NCBI GenBank assembly: GCA_963277665.1
Contig: OY728147.1
Span: forward strand, 1,267,647,424 to 1,267,711,423
From: Viscum album
Taxonomy: Eukaryota > Streptophyta > Magnoliopsida > Santalales > Viscaceae
Direction of reading: 5' to 3'
DNA: 64,000 bases
The translations under genes were made by a program, and so were the position numbers. Shown piece after piece: positions 48,363 through 59,939 of the stretch (position 1 is the stretch's first letter; every line of letters begins with the position of its first letter). Under the pieces are notes generated by a model. The model ran no database searches. It was given only the letters and a program-made list of their open reading frames with translations, and had not been told where the DNA came from.

Positions 48363-49740
48363 ATAGAATTTTACTCGACTGCTTCTTCCTCTCACAAGAT
48401 AGGCCCTGGTCGTGGGATTTTATCATGGAATTCCGACATGATTTCTAATGTTTCATTTGACGACAGATTTTATCCTATAGGACCGACTACCCCAGTATTT
48501 ATTCATCAGCTGGTTTATATCATACGCGACCCACATTGATTTCCATTTTCCACATGTGACTGGACTTCTATCCCTCAGGATACATTAGATCGGCTTTGGA
48601 GGGAAGTTAAGGTAAGAAGACCAATTTAGTTTCTTCCCTATGTTTAAAAAAATACTAACATGTGTCATGTTTTTTTCTTAAATAGAATAATCTTAAAGTG
48701 TTCCATAATGAGTTTTGGCCTGTGTGTATGAGAAAATTTCATAATATGTGAAAATATTACAAAGGCAAAGTCAAGAGGGAGCACTGGGTACTAAATATGG
48801 GTGCCGCATATATTCTGGAAAAAGTCCCGAGAAGTGTTCTCCCATATCAGTGGTGTGACTTAGTTGTATATTGGTCTAATAAGGCCATCTAGGTTAGTAT
48901 ATTTATTTTGGTATATATATTTTCAAGAATTTGTTACATTATATTTGCTTGAAATTTGAATTAATTGTATGTAGGAGGTTTCAACACACCATTCTGAGAA
49001 TCGAGCGTTGCAGGGACCACCTCACAGGCTCGAGACTCATCACGTGTCTCAGATCTGACATGAGGTATTTATTATTCATTTTTTATTATTTATTATGGTT
49101 TTTTGTTATACTATTATATTTTATTGGTATACAGTTACAGGAGCAAGGTGCACTGACTGATAAAATGTCGGTGTGGATGAGGATTCATGATTGAAATGAT
49201 TCTGAGGCTGCAGATCTTATAGTAAGTGATTTTACTCATTACTAATACTTACATGCATCTATATATAAACATATATATGTATATATATTTAAATATTGCA
49301 CAGGATCAATTTGAAGCTGAGTTAGAATAGCTGCCAGAGGATCAACGACAACTTCCCATGTGAAGGGATGAGATCTTCCATCACATTATTGGTCATGACG
49401 TACATGGATATAGTTTAACCTATGTAATGGGGATTCCTCATTCTGTAGTATCACGCACTAAGGTTTTTGGTCCTGTTGTTGTTCATATGACATAGCACCT
49501 TTCAGATTTCGAGGCATGGTTGCGCGCTTCTGAGGAGATAAATGCGCAATTGATCACTGAGGTTAGAACACTGCGGGAATATGTGCGTCTGGGTATGGGT
49601 GCAGGAGATCATACGATGTAGGTTTATACTAAATTTATTTATTTACTTTATTTTATTTTCGTTATTAAATCTTAATAATTTTTATTTGTTGCAGGACCAT
49701 GACACATCGGATGGAGGTAGCATCCATGACCGCGCATGAC
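48363..49740 (+). pseudogene. Second CACTA-1 protein (Ptta/En/Spm transposase-like), broken
   Basis: A multi-exon gene with clean splice borders. Exon about 48363-48611 (GTAAGA donor) holds 'RFYPIGPTTPVFIHQLV' and 'DWTSIPQDTLDRLWREVK'. Exon 48686-48892 has 'MGAAYILEKVPRSVLPYQW'. Exon 48975-49064 starts 'EVSTHHSENRALQGPP'. Then 49135-49221 and 49304-49617 ('DVHGYSLTYVMGIPHSV', 'FGPVVVHM'), and a piece from 49695. The pattern agrees with the Transposase_24 (Ptta/En/Spm) family of CACTA second proteins. Stops at 48537-48539, in 48750 and 49322 make it a pseudogene. The family assignment is weaker than for TNP2. Confidence 0.6.
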
Positions 49741-49828
49741 ACATCATATTCACGAGGTGTGTTTCTTTTATATTTATTATTGAATTAATTTTATATATTG
49801 TTTTAGACTTTAAATGTAATTTTTTTTG

Positions 49829-50291
49829 AGGGGGGATGTCCGGGGGTGAGGGGGGTTGTCCGGGGGGTGTCAGGGCTATCCGGGGTTGGGGTGGGGGGCT
49901 GTCCAGGGGTGAGGGGGATGTTCGGGGGGTGAGGGGGGTTTTCTGAGGGGGGGGGGGGTTGTACGTGGGGGGGGGGGGGGGGGTTGTACGGGGTGAGGGG
50001 GGCTGTCCGGGGTGAGAGGGGATATCCGGGGGGTGAGGGGGGGTTGTCCGAGGGTGAGGGGGTTGTCCGGGGTGAGGGGGGTTGTTCGAGGGTGAGGGGG
50101 TTGTCCGGGGTAAGGGGGTTGTCCATGGGTGAGGGGGGCTGTCCAAGGGTGAGGGGGGCTGTCCGGGGGTGAGGGGAGTTGTCCGGGGGGTGGCAGGGCT
50201 ATCCGGGGTTGGGGTGGGGGGTTGTCCGGGGGTGAGGGGGGATGTCTGGGGGTGAGGGGGGGCTGTCCAGAGTGTGGGGGGGGGGGATTTT
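49829..50291. repeat. G-rich minisatellite block 3
   Basis: About 460 bp of GGGGGTTGTCCGGGGTGAGG-type units, G-rich on the plus strand: the inverted orientation of blocks 1 and 2. The predicted Pro-rich proteins on the minus strand (145, 154 and 107 codons) are artefacts. Confidence 0.9.
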
Positions 50292-50659
50292 TGGATGACC
50301 TATAAGCATACAAAACACCCTCATTTACCTAACTTCCACCAATATAGAAAGAAGGATTAATCGGCCCTTTTGTCCCATGGTATGATGGGGAAGGAGTGAT
50401 CAAAAAATGCGGTAATAAAATGACTTGATGAGGTGGGTCACAAAACCACTTCTCAGCATGAGCTAAGTGGTAACAAACGTAACGGGTGTCCGAATAGGTG
50501 ACATCATAGTGGAAACTGTAATGATTGAAAAATTGGGTTTAGGGGAAGTAGAATGCTACTAAATAAGGGGATTCACTCTTGTAGTTTTGTTTCTAGAAGT
50601 TTCACTCTCTCTATCATGATATATCTATTTTTCTATAATTATTGGTTTCAGTTAAGTCT

Positions 50660-53600
50660 CTTGACTTTTCACAATTCACCCACCCTTTGTTTTCATCCGA
50701 TTTCATGGCATTCTGAGGTCGTTCAGCCAGTTTTGACCACCCACGGATGCTTTTCAAGCGCACCAAACACCTAAAAACACATATTCAGCCATGATATGCA
50801 AACCTTGCATCCAAATTACATGTCGTATCCTCATAAACCTCACCTATAATAATTAGGGTGTTCTCATTTGATTTCACGTCATGCCGATGTTGTTCGGTAT
50901 GCATTTGACCGTTAAACGCGTGTTTTGGCCATTTACGACACGCAGAGTGCATTTTCGGTCACTACAGTCACACGACACCTCCTATTGACATTCTGTCTAC
51001 CCTACCATTTTACAATTCAGCCACTTTTTTTGTCTTCCGATTTCATGGCATTCTGAGGTCATTCGGCTGGTTTTGACCACCCCACGAACGCTTTTCAAAC
51101 GCATCAAACACCAAAAAACATATATTCAATCATGCCACACAAACCTTGAGTTTTAATGATGTGTTGTATCCTTGTACACATCACCGATAATAATTAGGGT
51201 GTTCTCTTATGATTTCACATCATGACGGTGTTGTTCGGTATGCATTTGACTGTTAAATGCGTGTTTTGGCCATTTACGACACGCGAAGTGCATTTTCGGT
51301 CACCGTGGTCACAAGACACCTCTGATTGACATGTCATCTGCCTGAATATTTCACAATTCACCCACCCTTTTTTTTCGTCTTATTTCATGGCATGCTGAGG
51401 TCGTTCGGCTGGTTTTGACCACCCCACAGACACTTTTCAAGCGCGCCAAACACCAAAAAAACACATATTCAGCCGTGCCGCACAAACCTTGTGTCCGAAT
51501 GATGTGTCGTCTCCTCGTACACCTCACCAATAATAATTAGAGTGTTCTTGTATGATTTCATGTCATGTCGATGTCGTTCGGTATGCATTTGATCGTTAAA
51601 CGCATGTTTTGGCCATTTACGACATGCGAAGTGCGTTTTCGGTCACCGCGGTCACACGACACCTTCGATTGATGTTCCATCTACCCTACCATTTGACAAT
51701 TCACCCACCCTTTGTTTTCGTAAAATTTCATTGCATTCCGAGGTTGTTCGTCCGGTTTTGACCACCCCACGGACGCTTTTCAAGCGCGCCAAACACCAAA
51801 AAAACACATATTCAGTCGTACCGCGCAAACCTTGCGTATGAATGACGTGTCGTCTCCTCATACACCTCACCAATAATAATTATGGTGTTGTCATGTGATT
51901 TCACATCATAGTGACGTCGTTCGGTATGCATTTAACCGTTAAACACATGTTTTGGCCATTTACGACACGCGGAGTGTGTTTTCGTTCACCGCGGTCACAT
52001 GATACCTCCGCTTGACAAGCCGTCTTCCTGACTATTTCAAAATTCACCCACCATTTGTTGTCATTCGATTTCATTGAATTCTGAGGTTGTTCGGCTAGTT
52101 TTGACCACCCCACGGATGCTTTTCAAGCGCGCCAAACACCTAAAAAATACATATTCAACCATGTCGTGAAAACCTTACGTACGAATGATATGTCGTCTCC
52201 TCGTACACCTCACCAATAATAATTAGGGTGTTTTGTGTGATTTCACGTCATGTTGATGTCGTTCGGTATGCATTTGACCGTTAAACGCATGTTTTGGCCA
52301 TTTACGACATGCAGAGTACGTTTTTGGTCACCGCAGTCACACAACACCTCCGATTGATGTTCCATCTGCCTAACCATTTTACAAGTCACCCACCCTTTGT
52401 TTTCGTCCGATTTCATGGCATTTAGAGGTCATTCGGCTGGTTTTGACTACCCCGCGAACACTTTTCAAGCGTGCCAAACACCAAAAAAATACATATTCAG
52501 CCATGCCACGCAAACCTTGGGTCCGAATTACATTCTGTCTCCTTATACACCTCACCAATAATAATTAGGGTGTTCTTGTGTGATTTCACATCATGCTGAT
52601 GTTGTTCGGTATGCATTTGACCGTTAAACGCGTGTTTTGGCCATTTACGACATGCGGAGTGCGTTTTCGGTCACCACAGTCACACGACACCTACAATTGA
52701 TGTGTCGTCTACCTGGCCATTTCATAATTCACCCACCCTTTGTTGTCGTCCGATTTCATGGCATTACGAGGTCGTTTAGTCGGTTTTGACCACCCCGCGG
52801 ACGCTTTTCAAGCACGCCAAACAGCTAAAAAACACATATTCAGTCGTGCCACGCAAACCTTGCATCTGAATGACATTTACTCTCCTTTTACACCTCACCA
52901 ATAATAATTAGGGTGTTCTCGGGTGATTTCACATCATGCCGATGTCGTTCGGTATGCATTTGACCGTTAAACGCATGTTTTGGCCATTTACGACACGCGG
53001 ATTGCATTTTCGGTCACCGCGGTCACACAAAACCTCCGATTGACATTACATCTGCCTGAAAATTTCACAATTCAACCACCCTTTATTTTCGTCCTATTTT
53101 ATGGTATTCCGAGGTCGTTCAGCTGGTTTTGACCACCCCATAGATGCTTTTCAAGCGCTCCAAACACCAAAAAAACACATATTCGGTCGTGCTGTGCAAA
53201 CCTTGCATCCAAATGACATGTATTTTCCTCGTACACCTCACCAATAATAATTATGGTGTTTTCGTGTGATTTCACATCATGTCAATGTCGTTCAGTATGC
53301 ATTTGACCGTTAAATGCATGTTTTTTCCATTTACGACACGCAAAGTGCGTTTTAGATCACCATGGTCACACGACACCTCCGATTGACATGCCGTCTACCC
53401 AACCATTTCACAATTCACCCACCCTTTGTTTTTGTCCGATTTCATGGAATTTCGAGGTCATTCGGCCAGTTTTGACCACCCCGCGGATGCTTTTCAAGCG
53501 TTCCAGACACCAAAAAACACATATTCAGTCATGCCATGCAAAAATTGCATATGAATGACGTGTTGTCTTCTCGTACATCTCACCAATAATAATTAGGGTG

Positions 53601-54023
53601 TTCTCGTGTGATTTCACGTCAAGATGATGTCGTTCGGTATGCATTTGACCGTTAAATGCATGCTTTGGCCATTTACGACACGCAGAGTGAATTTTTGGTC
53701 TAAACAGTCACACAACACCTCTAATTAACGTGCCGTCTGCCTAACCATTTCATAATTTACCCACCCTTTGTTTTCATCTGATTTCATGGAATTCCGAGGT
53801 CGTTCGGCTGGTTTTGACCACCCCACAGATGCTTTTCAAGCACGCCAAACACCTAAAAAACACATATTCAGTCGTGTCGTGCAAACCTTGCATCCAAATG
53901 ACGTGTTGTCTCCTCGTACACCTCACCAATAATAATTAGGGTGTTCTCGTGTGATTTAAAATCATGCTGATGTCGTTCTGTATGCATTTGATCGTTAAAC
54001 GCATGTTTTGTCCATTTACAAAA
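50660..54023. repeat. 342-bp satellite array, about ten units
   Basis: The start phrase 'TTTCACAATTCACCCACC' recurs at about 50667, 51010, 51349, 51691, 52035, 52377, 52723, 53064, 53406 and 53746, a period of 339-346. Each unit contains AATAATAATTAGGGTGTTC, CGTTCGGTATGCATTTGACC and TTGGCCATTTACGACACGC. Nine units are full and the tenth is cut. No gene is found; the units have no shared open frame. It lies wholly inside CACTA-1. Confidence 0.95.
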
Positions 54024-54034
54024 CGCGAACTCGC

Positions 54035-54207
54035 GGAGTGGGGGGCTGTCCAGGGGTGGGGGATTTTTAGGGGGTGTGGGGGCTGTCTGAGGGTGATGGG
54101 GGGTGTCTGGGGCTGTTTGGGGTGAGGGGGGGATGTCCGGGGGGTGGGGGCGGTCCAGTGGGTGGGTTTGGGGGGGCTGTCCAGAGTGAGGGGTGGGGGG
54201 GGGTTGA
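54035..54207. repeat. G-rich minisatellite block 4
   Basis: 'GGGGGCTGTCCAGGGGTG' units, G-rich on the plus strand, like block 3. It joins the cut end of the satellite. Confidence 0.85.
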
Positions 54208-54328
54208 TCTAATGGACCAATTCGATATATATATATACTAACTTAATAAATATGTCCTAATGACATATTATCCTATTCATCTAATGGCCTAATTCGATTT
54301 ATATATATATACTAACTTAATAAATTTT
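54208..54328. repeat. Two-copy direct repeat, about 72 bp apart
   Basis: CTAATGGaCCAATTCGATATATATATAT and ACTAACTTAATAAAT recur in 54208-54251 and 54280-54325. A CACTA-1 exon-like stretch follows (54378 on, after TTGTAG) but no domain is visible. Confidence 0.7.
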
Positions 54329-54594
54329 TCCAATTTTAATTTTCTTTGTTTAGTTGTTTCTTTTGTATCTTATTGTAGGCTTATTGAAGCAGAAGATTGG
54401 AATGGATTAGAGCTATTTGGATTACTGAATGTGAATAAGTATGTCCGTCATTTATTGTTTTTGAGGAATCTGATGTTTATGCTGTTTTGAATTGTTTTTG
54501 TTTGTCATTTTTGCTGTGTTTGTTCTTCTTGGCAATTGTTTTTGTGATTGTTAGAAATGGGATGTATAAATTAATTTTTTTTAAAAAAATCCAG

Positions 54595-54900
54595 GTTTTC
54601 ATCCACCATTGGCAACTGCTTTTGGTAAATACCAATAGCGATCTCCATTGGTGATTAATGCCTACAGCAACTTCCATTGGCGATTGTTGTAGGCTTATTT
54701 TCCGGCATCCTATAGCAACCGCCAATGGCGGTCGCTATAGACCCACCCAACAGTGACCTCCATGCGGTTGCGGTGTATCGAATTTCTAGTTACCTATAGT
54801 GACTGCCATTGGAGGTCGTTGTAGCCCTACAGTGATAGGTCAAATGCAACCACCACTAGCGGTCTCAAGGCAGTCGCTATAGGCCCAGTTTCTAATAGTG
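54595..54900 (+). repeat. CACTA-1 right subterminal repeats and TIR
   Basis: About seven motifs of the form CAaC(T)GCCATTGGCGgTCG in both orientations (e.g. AGCAACCGCCAATGGCGG near 54715), then TTTCTAATAGTG. They pair with those at the left end. Confidence 0.85.
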
Positions 54901-54903
54901 CCT
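54901..54903. repeat. 3-bp target duplication CCT, right of CACTA-1
   Basis: Matches 31001-31003. Confidence 0.85.
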
Positions 54904-55451
54904 ACTGAGATTTATCTCACACACTATTCGGGATGCCATTGGTAACCAATAATATTACATGTATATAGGTGTTGACAAAGGGAAGCATCCCACCTTGGAC
55001 ACCTAATATTTCTTACTTTCTTTCTTATGATGGAGCTTAGTAGAAGATGACCGAGATGAAGCTTGGGATGCTTGGATAGTTTTTGTCTTATTTTTTATTA
55101 TTTTATATAGCATTTATTTCCTGCCACCCCATATCCAAATTTTCCTATTTTATAGACATTTGACATAAATTATAATTAGATTTTGAATATTATTATTAGT
55201 TATCCCTATTGTTTATTATTTCATCTACTTCTACTGTGCCATATGGTTATTTTTCTTCTGTTATTTACCTATTATTTTATTTTACCCTTTATGTTGCACT
55301 CTGGTAATGAGGACATAGTCTCACTATGGACACACTATATGCCTTTACTATTAGTCGGCATCCTCTAGAATTCAGGGATATGCGCTTGAGGCCATGTGGT
55401 CAACCAGGCTTAGGGAACCACTGAGTGGAATCTGGGTCTAGGACATTACAA
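54904..55451 (+). repeat. LTR of G1 plus copy, right piece
   Basis: It continues the LTR from 31003 after the transposon and ends GGACATTACA at 55451. Confidence 0.7.
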
Positions 55452-55454
55452 AGT

Positions 55455-55465
55455 GGTATCAAAGG
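55455..55465 (+). other. Primer-binding site of G1 plus copy
   Basis: TGGTATCAAAG, tRNA-iMet type with one change, 3 bases from the LTR. Confidence 0.8.
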
Positions 55466-55952
55466 GGGTTCCTTTATTGATTTACTATTTGGAGACAACA
55501 GACAGGATATTAGGAACACGTTGAGACTTGGTTATAATTCATTCTTGGGCATAGCTAACCCATATTCAAGGTAAATTTCAAGTTTTCTAAATTACAATTA
55601 TTGATCTACCTTTGCTTATTATAGTTGATATCTTTTCATCGTTGGGTGACACATGTGTTGTGTGATGGGTATTATTATTATTCTGATTGAAAACTTTATT
55701 TCACCCTTAGCCTAATGATATTAGGGCAAGGATAATAAATCATGTATTATTATAGTCACCTAGAATTCACATTCCATGCATATGTCATGCCATATCGATG
55801 TATTTCATTTCTTGAATTGCTTGTATTACATGTGATTATTAAGTGAGACTTGTTATGTGTGTGTGTGTGTGCTTCTCTTTGGTTTTGATTAGTGATTCCC
55901 ATTTTCAATTAATGAGGTGTATGGGCCCTTGTGAGTTGGAATAGGTAGATTA
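55466..55952 (+). other. Leader of G1 plus copy
   Basis: Noncoding. It is homologous to the reverse complement of 8767-9255. It includes a (GT)n run at 55858-55871 and is cut at 55953 by CACTA-2. The rest of the element is outside the window. Confidence 0.6.
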
Positions 55953-56354
55953 CACTACTAAAAAAACTGGCCTTTAACAGTGCTAGAAAAATGTGCTGAT
56001 AAAGTCCATTTTTATTAGCACTAAAATAAGCACTGATGAATGGGGACCTTTATCAGTGCTAAAAAAAGCACTCATAAAGGGTACCCTTTATCAACATAAT
56101 TTATTTAGCGCTGATAAAATTTCACCTTAATCATCACTTGTTTTTAGCACTGATAAATGTTACCCTATTTAGTACTTTATTTTTAGTGATAATAAAAGTT
56201 ACCCTTTATGATCCCTAATAATAAAGTGTTGGTAACGGTTACTATTTATCATCACTTCATTAGCACTGATAAAGGTTCATAAAATAAAATTTAAAAAAAT
56301 CTAACAATTTCATTAATTAAATAATTATTGTGAAAAATTAATAAAAATATATAT
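55953..56354 (+). mobile_element. CACTA-2: left end of a CACTA-like element, partial
   Basis: It starts CACTACTAAAAAAACTGGC and continues with repeated AGCACTGATAAAGG-type units in both orientations to about 56275, a normal subterminal region. The sequence is interrupted at 56355 by the LTR of gypsy-2. The right terminus and its duplication are not in the window. It is different from CACTA-1 beyond the first 8 bases. Confidence 0.6.
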
Positions 56355-57159
56355 TGTCATGACCTGTCCCCCAAGGCCTGTGTTGTGACTACCCCAAGCC
56401 TGCCTTCCATAGGCCAGGGGCTGACAACTAGCACCGGAAAGGCATATCCCAAAAAGGGAAGGCATTGCCTTTAAACCTGTACACACACACGCCCAACCAA
56501 ATTCCAACACACTAAAAGGGGGAAAATTATACCACTAAAACAAAGATGAGTGCAAGTACAATTGAAAGTAAGTGGGCCAGAATACAAACCCAACAAAGAA
56601 TTGAAAACAGCAAAGTACAAAAGGAAACATTGACGGAAATTTGCGGAAAACCCCACATGATCGTGAGAGTAGTGAAGCTACTGGAAGCCAAAGTAGTATG
56701 TCCTACCCGCTCATTCCTACAAGACCCCACCTGGTCCTAGGCCACTAAGTCCACTGTCGTAGCCTCTTTCAGTTCTGTCCCACTGAGCACCTCTTTCGAA
56801 ACGTCGATCGTCTGCACCAGACACAACACGTGCGGGTGAAGCCTGTGCACGGGTGAGTATAACAATACTCAGTAGGTACCCCAAGACCCTTGAAGGTCTC
56901 TCAGTAATCCAAAAAGGAAAACACCACAAATCAAATACCATAGAGGTAATAACACCAATAAATACCTCAACTACATAGAACAAAGTAAAATATGTGGCTC
57001 ACACAAGGTATATTCTAGGGTAGTGATAGTAGCATCATTATTCATTTCATCGAACTCCTCAGCTGCTGGAGAACTCCTCCTCTATTGAGTATAGTGGACC
57101 TACAGGGTCACACAGATCCACTTCCCACTAACCTTGGACCATTTTTGTACTCATCCCTG

Positions 57160-57345
57160 ATGAGTACCATGGGTATGTAGGGTCACATAGAGCCACTCCC
57201 CACCATGGGCATGCTGGGTCACACAGAGCTGCTTCCCACCATGGCCAAAATGAGGTACTCCTCTTGTCGAAAAATGTGGATCTTCTGGGTCACACAAAGC
57301 CGCTCCCCACCGTGGGCATGCTGGGTCACACAGAGCCTCTTCCCA
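57160..57345. repeat. Tandem repeat 'GGGTCACACAGAGCC' in gypsy-2 LTR
   Basis: Four copies of GCTGGGTCACACAGAGCC and CTCCCCACC.TGGGCAT at about 57178, 57205, 57286 and 57318. Confidence 0.75.
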
Positions 57346-57559
57346 TTCGGCCTTCATTGAGCAGTCTTCAGGTATCATCCAACCACAGGGTTCCATACGT
57401 AGCGCACTTGTGAGAACTGCTCCTCAATCCATTCTTCACATCTTTTCATCCATTAAAGTCACCACAAATCATTCCAAAAATATCTTACCCATCAAGAGAG
57501 TCCCAACACCACAAACAGATCGTCAATCGAATGCGCGATTTGCAAGATATGAGCATTTT

Positions 57560-58330
57560 AGTAAAGAGGGGGCTGGTTGCGATGGGGCCTGGCTCGGGGG
57601 TCCCACATACCCCAGTTTAATTAGATGGACTCGACCAGACCTGGTTTGGGTCAGGGTCATTCTGGTCCGACCTAGCCATTGGACCAAGCCCAATAGGACT
57701 CGTTGGACCTGGGCTGGTTTGGTCGAGGGTCCAGCTTGTCGGGTCGCTCGGTGACCCGGTCTAGTCCATCCCGGCCCGAAGGGTGTGGGTCCGGCCTGTC
57801 GGTGCAGGTCTGGCCCACTGGGTGCAGGTCGGGCCCACCAGTGCGGGTCCATCCCATTGGAAGCTCAGCCCGCCTACTAGGGAACAGCCGCTGGAGCGGC
57901 CGGTGGTGCTCCGCCCAGCTGGGACGCAGCGTCCAGTCGCGTCCGGCCCCCTTTGCCCCACGGGACACTGCGGGACCTCCACCTCTAGCCACGATAGATA
58001 GACTGAGGATCCTCCAGTAATCCAGGTGGCCCGGTCATGGGACACCCCTCCACACAGCGCCCCTCCTGGCACCACGTCCTCCATTGTCTCGGCCTGATGG
58101 TCGCGGTCTCCAGCCACTGTAGTGCACCGATGGGCCCGCCACTCCACCCAGCTACCAGTGTGGCTGGCGGCCCTCTGTCTCACTGACCGACACACGGCTG
58201 GCGTGTTCCACCACTGGCATCGGTGCAGCGTAAAATCCTTCGACGGACCACCGAATGCGCACCGGTGGTCCTTTCTTCACGCCGCCTGCGTCTATGGCCT
58301 GTCAAGTTCCCCTTTTTCACTACGAAGGCC
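57560..58330. other. GC- and CpG-rich block in gypsy-2 LTR
   Basis: About 770 bp with very high GC, repeated 'GGGTCCGGCCTGTCGGTGCA' and 'TGGCCCACTGGGTGCAGGTC' motifs, in a window otherwise AT-rich. Overlapping frames on both strands (up to 144 codons) are unsupported. Confidence 0.6.
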
Positions 58331-59374
58331 TTAAATCACCCTTGTCGTCGTTTTGAGAATGTTTCCACCAATAACACATGATAGGATGTGCTTAAGACTA
58401 GTTCTTGTTGGCCTGGTCCCTCCACGTTATAGGTTTAAACAAGGGGAAGGTCCAGGGATTTGAATTTCAGCCATTTGTGCCAAGTTTGAATCCCAGATAA
58501 AAAAAACCTCAAATAAGGTCACCCTCCCGCATAAACATATGGATCACAGATCAACCTGTTCATGGGTTGATCTGAGTTTTTCATTTCGAGAAAAGAATGG
58601 GGAAGAACATCAAGATAAAACAACACCTACCGCTTTGAATTTTGATGCCAAAGTGTTCATCCTTAAGGATTCAAGTTGTCGACGTTGCCACTTCCAACTT
58701 TGTTCTTCAAGGCAGGTCGAAGTTGGTGATGATCCATCGGTGCGTTGTTCCTCGTTCTTCGTTAGAGAGAGATTCTGCCAGTAGTTTTTCAGAGGTTTCA
58801 CCACATTTGTTAATCCCCTAATCTCTAATACGTTGGAATTATAAAAAGGAAACAAAAGAGCAACGACGTTGCACCCATTAATGATGCTCATTAAATTATC
58901 CACATTTAATGATCCACATTTTATGGGTCATTAAGATAACATCATCGCGGTTTCAAAAAATCTATTATTTCCCCTCCATTAATGCGCCTCATCACCACCT
59001 CATCGCTGCACTGCAGCGTCACCATATTCCACTCAACGGTGAGAAAGAAATAAAATAATTATTTTAAATTATTTTATTATTTTTCTCGAAAATTCTGAAA
59101 GATAACTTTTCTTCTCGACCCTTGCCGGACAAAGTTAATTCATTTATAGGTGAATCCTGACACTATGAGTTCAATGGTGTCCTCATATTTTTGATCCGAG
59201 CACCGGTTCAAAATTTAGAAAATATCACTCGCGCGTTTACTGGACGTACCTTAAAAAAGTTTAAAATTCCGTTCTAGGATCTTCGGGTCTCGAAATTACA
59301 TGTTGTTAGAGCGCACTGTCTTAGAATAAATCCATATAATTAAAAATATTACATAGAATTTCTGAGGCATTACA

Positions 59375-59391
59375 TTATCCCTACCTTAAGG
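59375..59391 (-). other. Polypurine tract of gypsy-2
   Basis: The minus strand reads CCTTAAGGTAGGGATAA before the LTR start TGTAATG. Confidence 0.65.
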
Positions 59392-59399
59392 ATTTACGT

Positions 59400-59700
59400 C
59401 CCTAAAATCCAAAACAAAAAATAATCAAATAGATAAGGATACTGAGCACGAATCTGAGCCTCCCACTCCCATGTGATCTCTTGGAGATTCCCATGCTACC
59501 ACCAAACTCGCACCAGAGGAATCAACTTCCCATGTAGGTCCCACTCTTTTTTATCCTCTATCTCCATCGGGAACTCTGCAATTGTCACACCGTCATCATT
59601 GTCCAGCTCTCCGCAGTCGATGACGTGCAATGAATCATGCATGTACCTCCTCAGCTGCGACACATGGAAAAAATCATGCACCCAGTGCATCTATGGGGGA
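59400..59700 (-). pseudogene. Integrase C-terminus and chromodomain-like region
   Basis: 'VHDFFHVSQLRRYMHD', then 'EDKKEWDLHGKLIPLVRVWW', then 'ITWEWEAQIRAQYPYLF'. This is the end of chromovirus integrases, where a chromodomain-like fold guides insertion to heterochromatin. The usual conserved core is partly present. A stop separates the last two parts. Confidence 0.8.
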
Positions 59701-59939
59701 AGGGATAGGAGTTACACCACATTTCCAACTCTGCTCAGGATCTAAAAGTGTCTGATGAACCTTGTAGATAGCTTTTCGTCCCATCCAAATCTCTGCAATC
59801 CTTATCGAGGTGAGACTCGAAGGAACACATGGTATTCCTCCTCAAACTCCAAGGGTCTATGTCTCCTATCGGCATAAGACTTCTTCCTACTTTTTGCAGT
59901 CCTCATCCGCTCATGTATGATCTGTACCTTCTCGGTGGT

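Larger units (their letters stand above)
31004..54900 (+). mobile_element. CACTA-1: 23.9 kb CACTA (En/Spm) transposon
   Basis: Terminal inverted repeats CACTACTAGAAA (31004) and, at the right end, the reverse complement CACTATTAGAAA (54889-54900) match at 11 of 12 bases. They are flanked by a CCT duplication. Subterminal palindromic motifs lie at both ends. Inside are a TNP2-type transposase gene (32148-37094), a second element protein (48363-49740), G/C-rich minisatellites and a 342-bp satellite array. A 9.9 kb copia element and an LTR-like piece have inserted into it. Without the copia insertion it is about 14 kb. Both genes are broken, so it cannot now mobilise itself. Confidence 0.9.
56355..59374 (-). 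repeat. 3' LTR of gypsy-2 (3020 bp)
   Basis: The minus strand starts TGTAATGCCTCAG at 59374 and ends GGACAGGTCATGACA at 56355. It contains GC-rich and tandem segments described separately. ORFs in it are overlapping, mutually conflicting and lack known domains, so no gene is called. Confidence 0.8.

Noticed and set aside
49682..50313. Pro-rich minus-strand ORFs of 107-154 codons
   Set aside because: Translation of G-rich minisatellite block 3 in several frames; mutually overlapping, no domain.
57523..58195. Several overlapping ORFs of 72-144 codons on both strands
   Set aside because: GC-rich LTR with few stops by chance; no homology pattern and conflicting frames.
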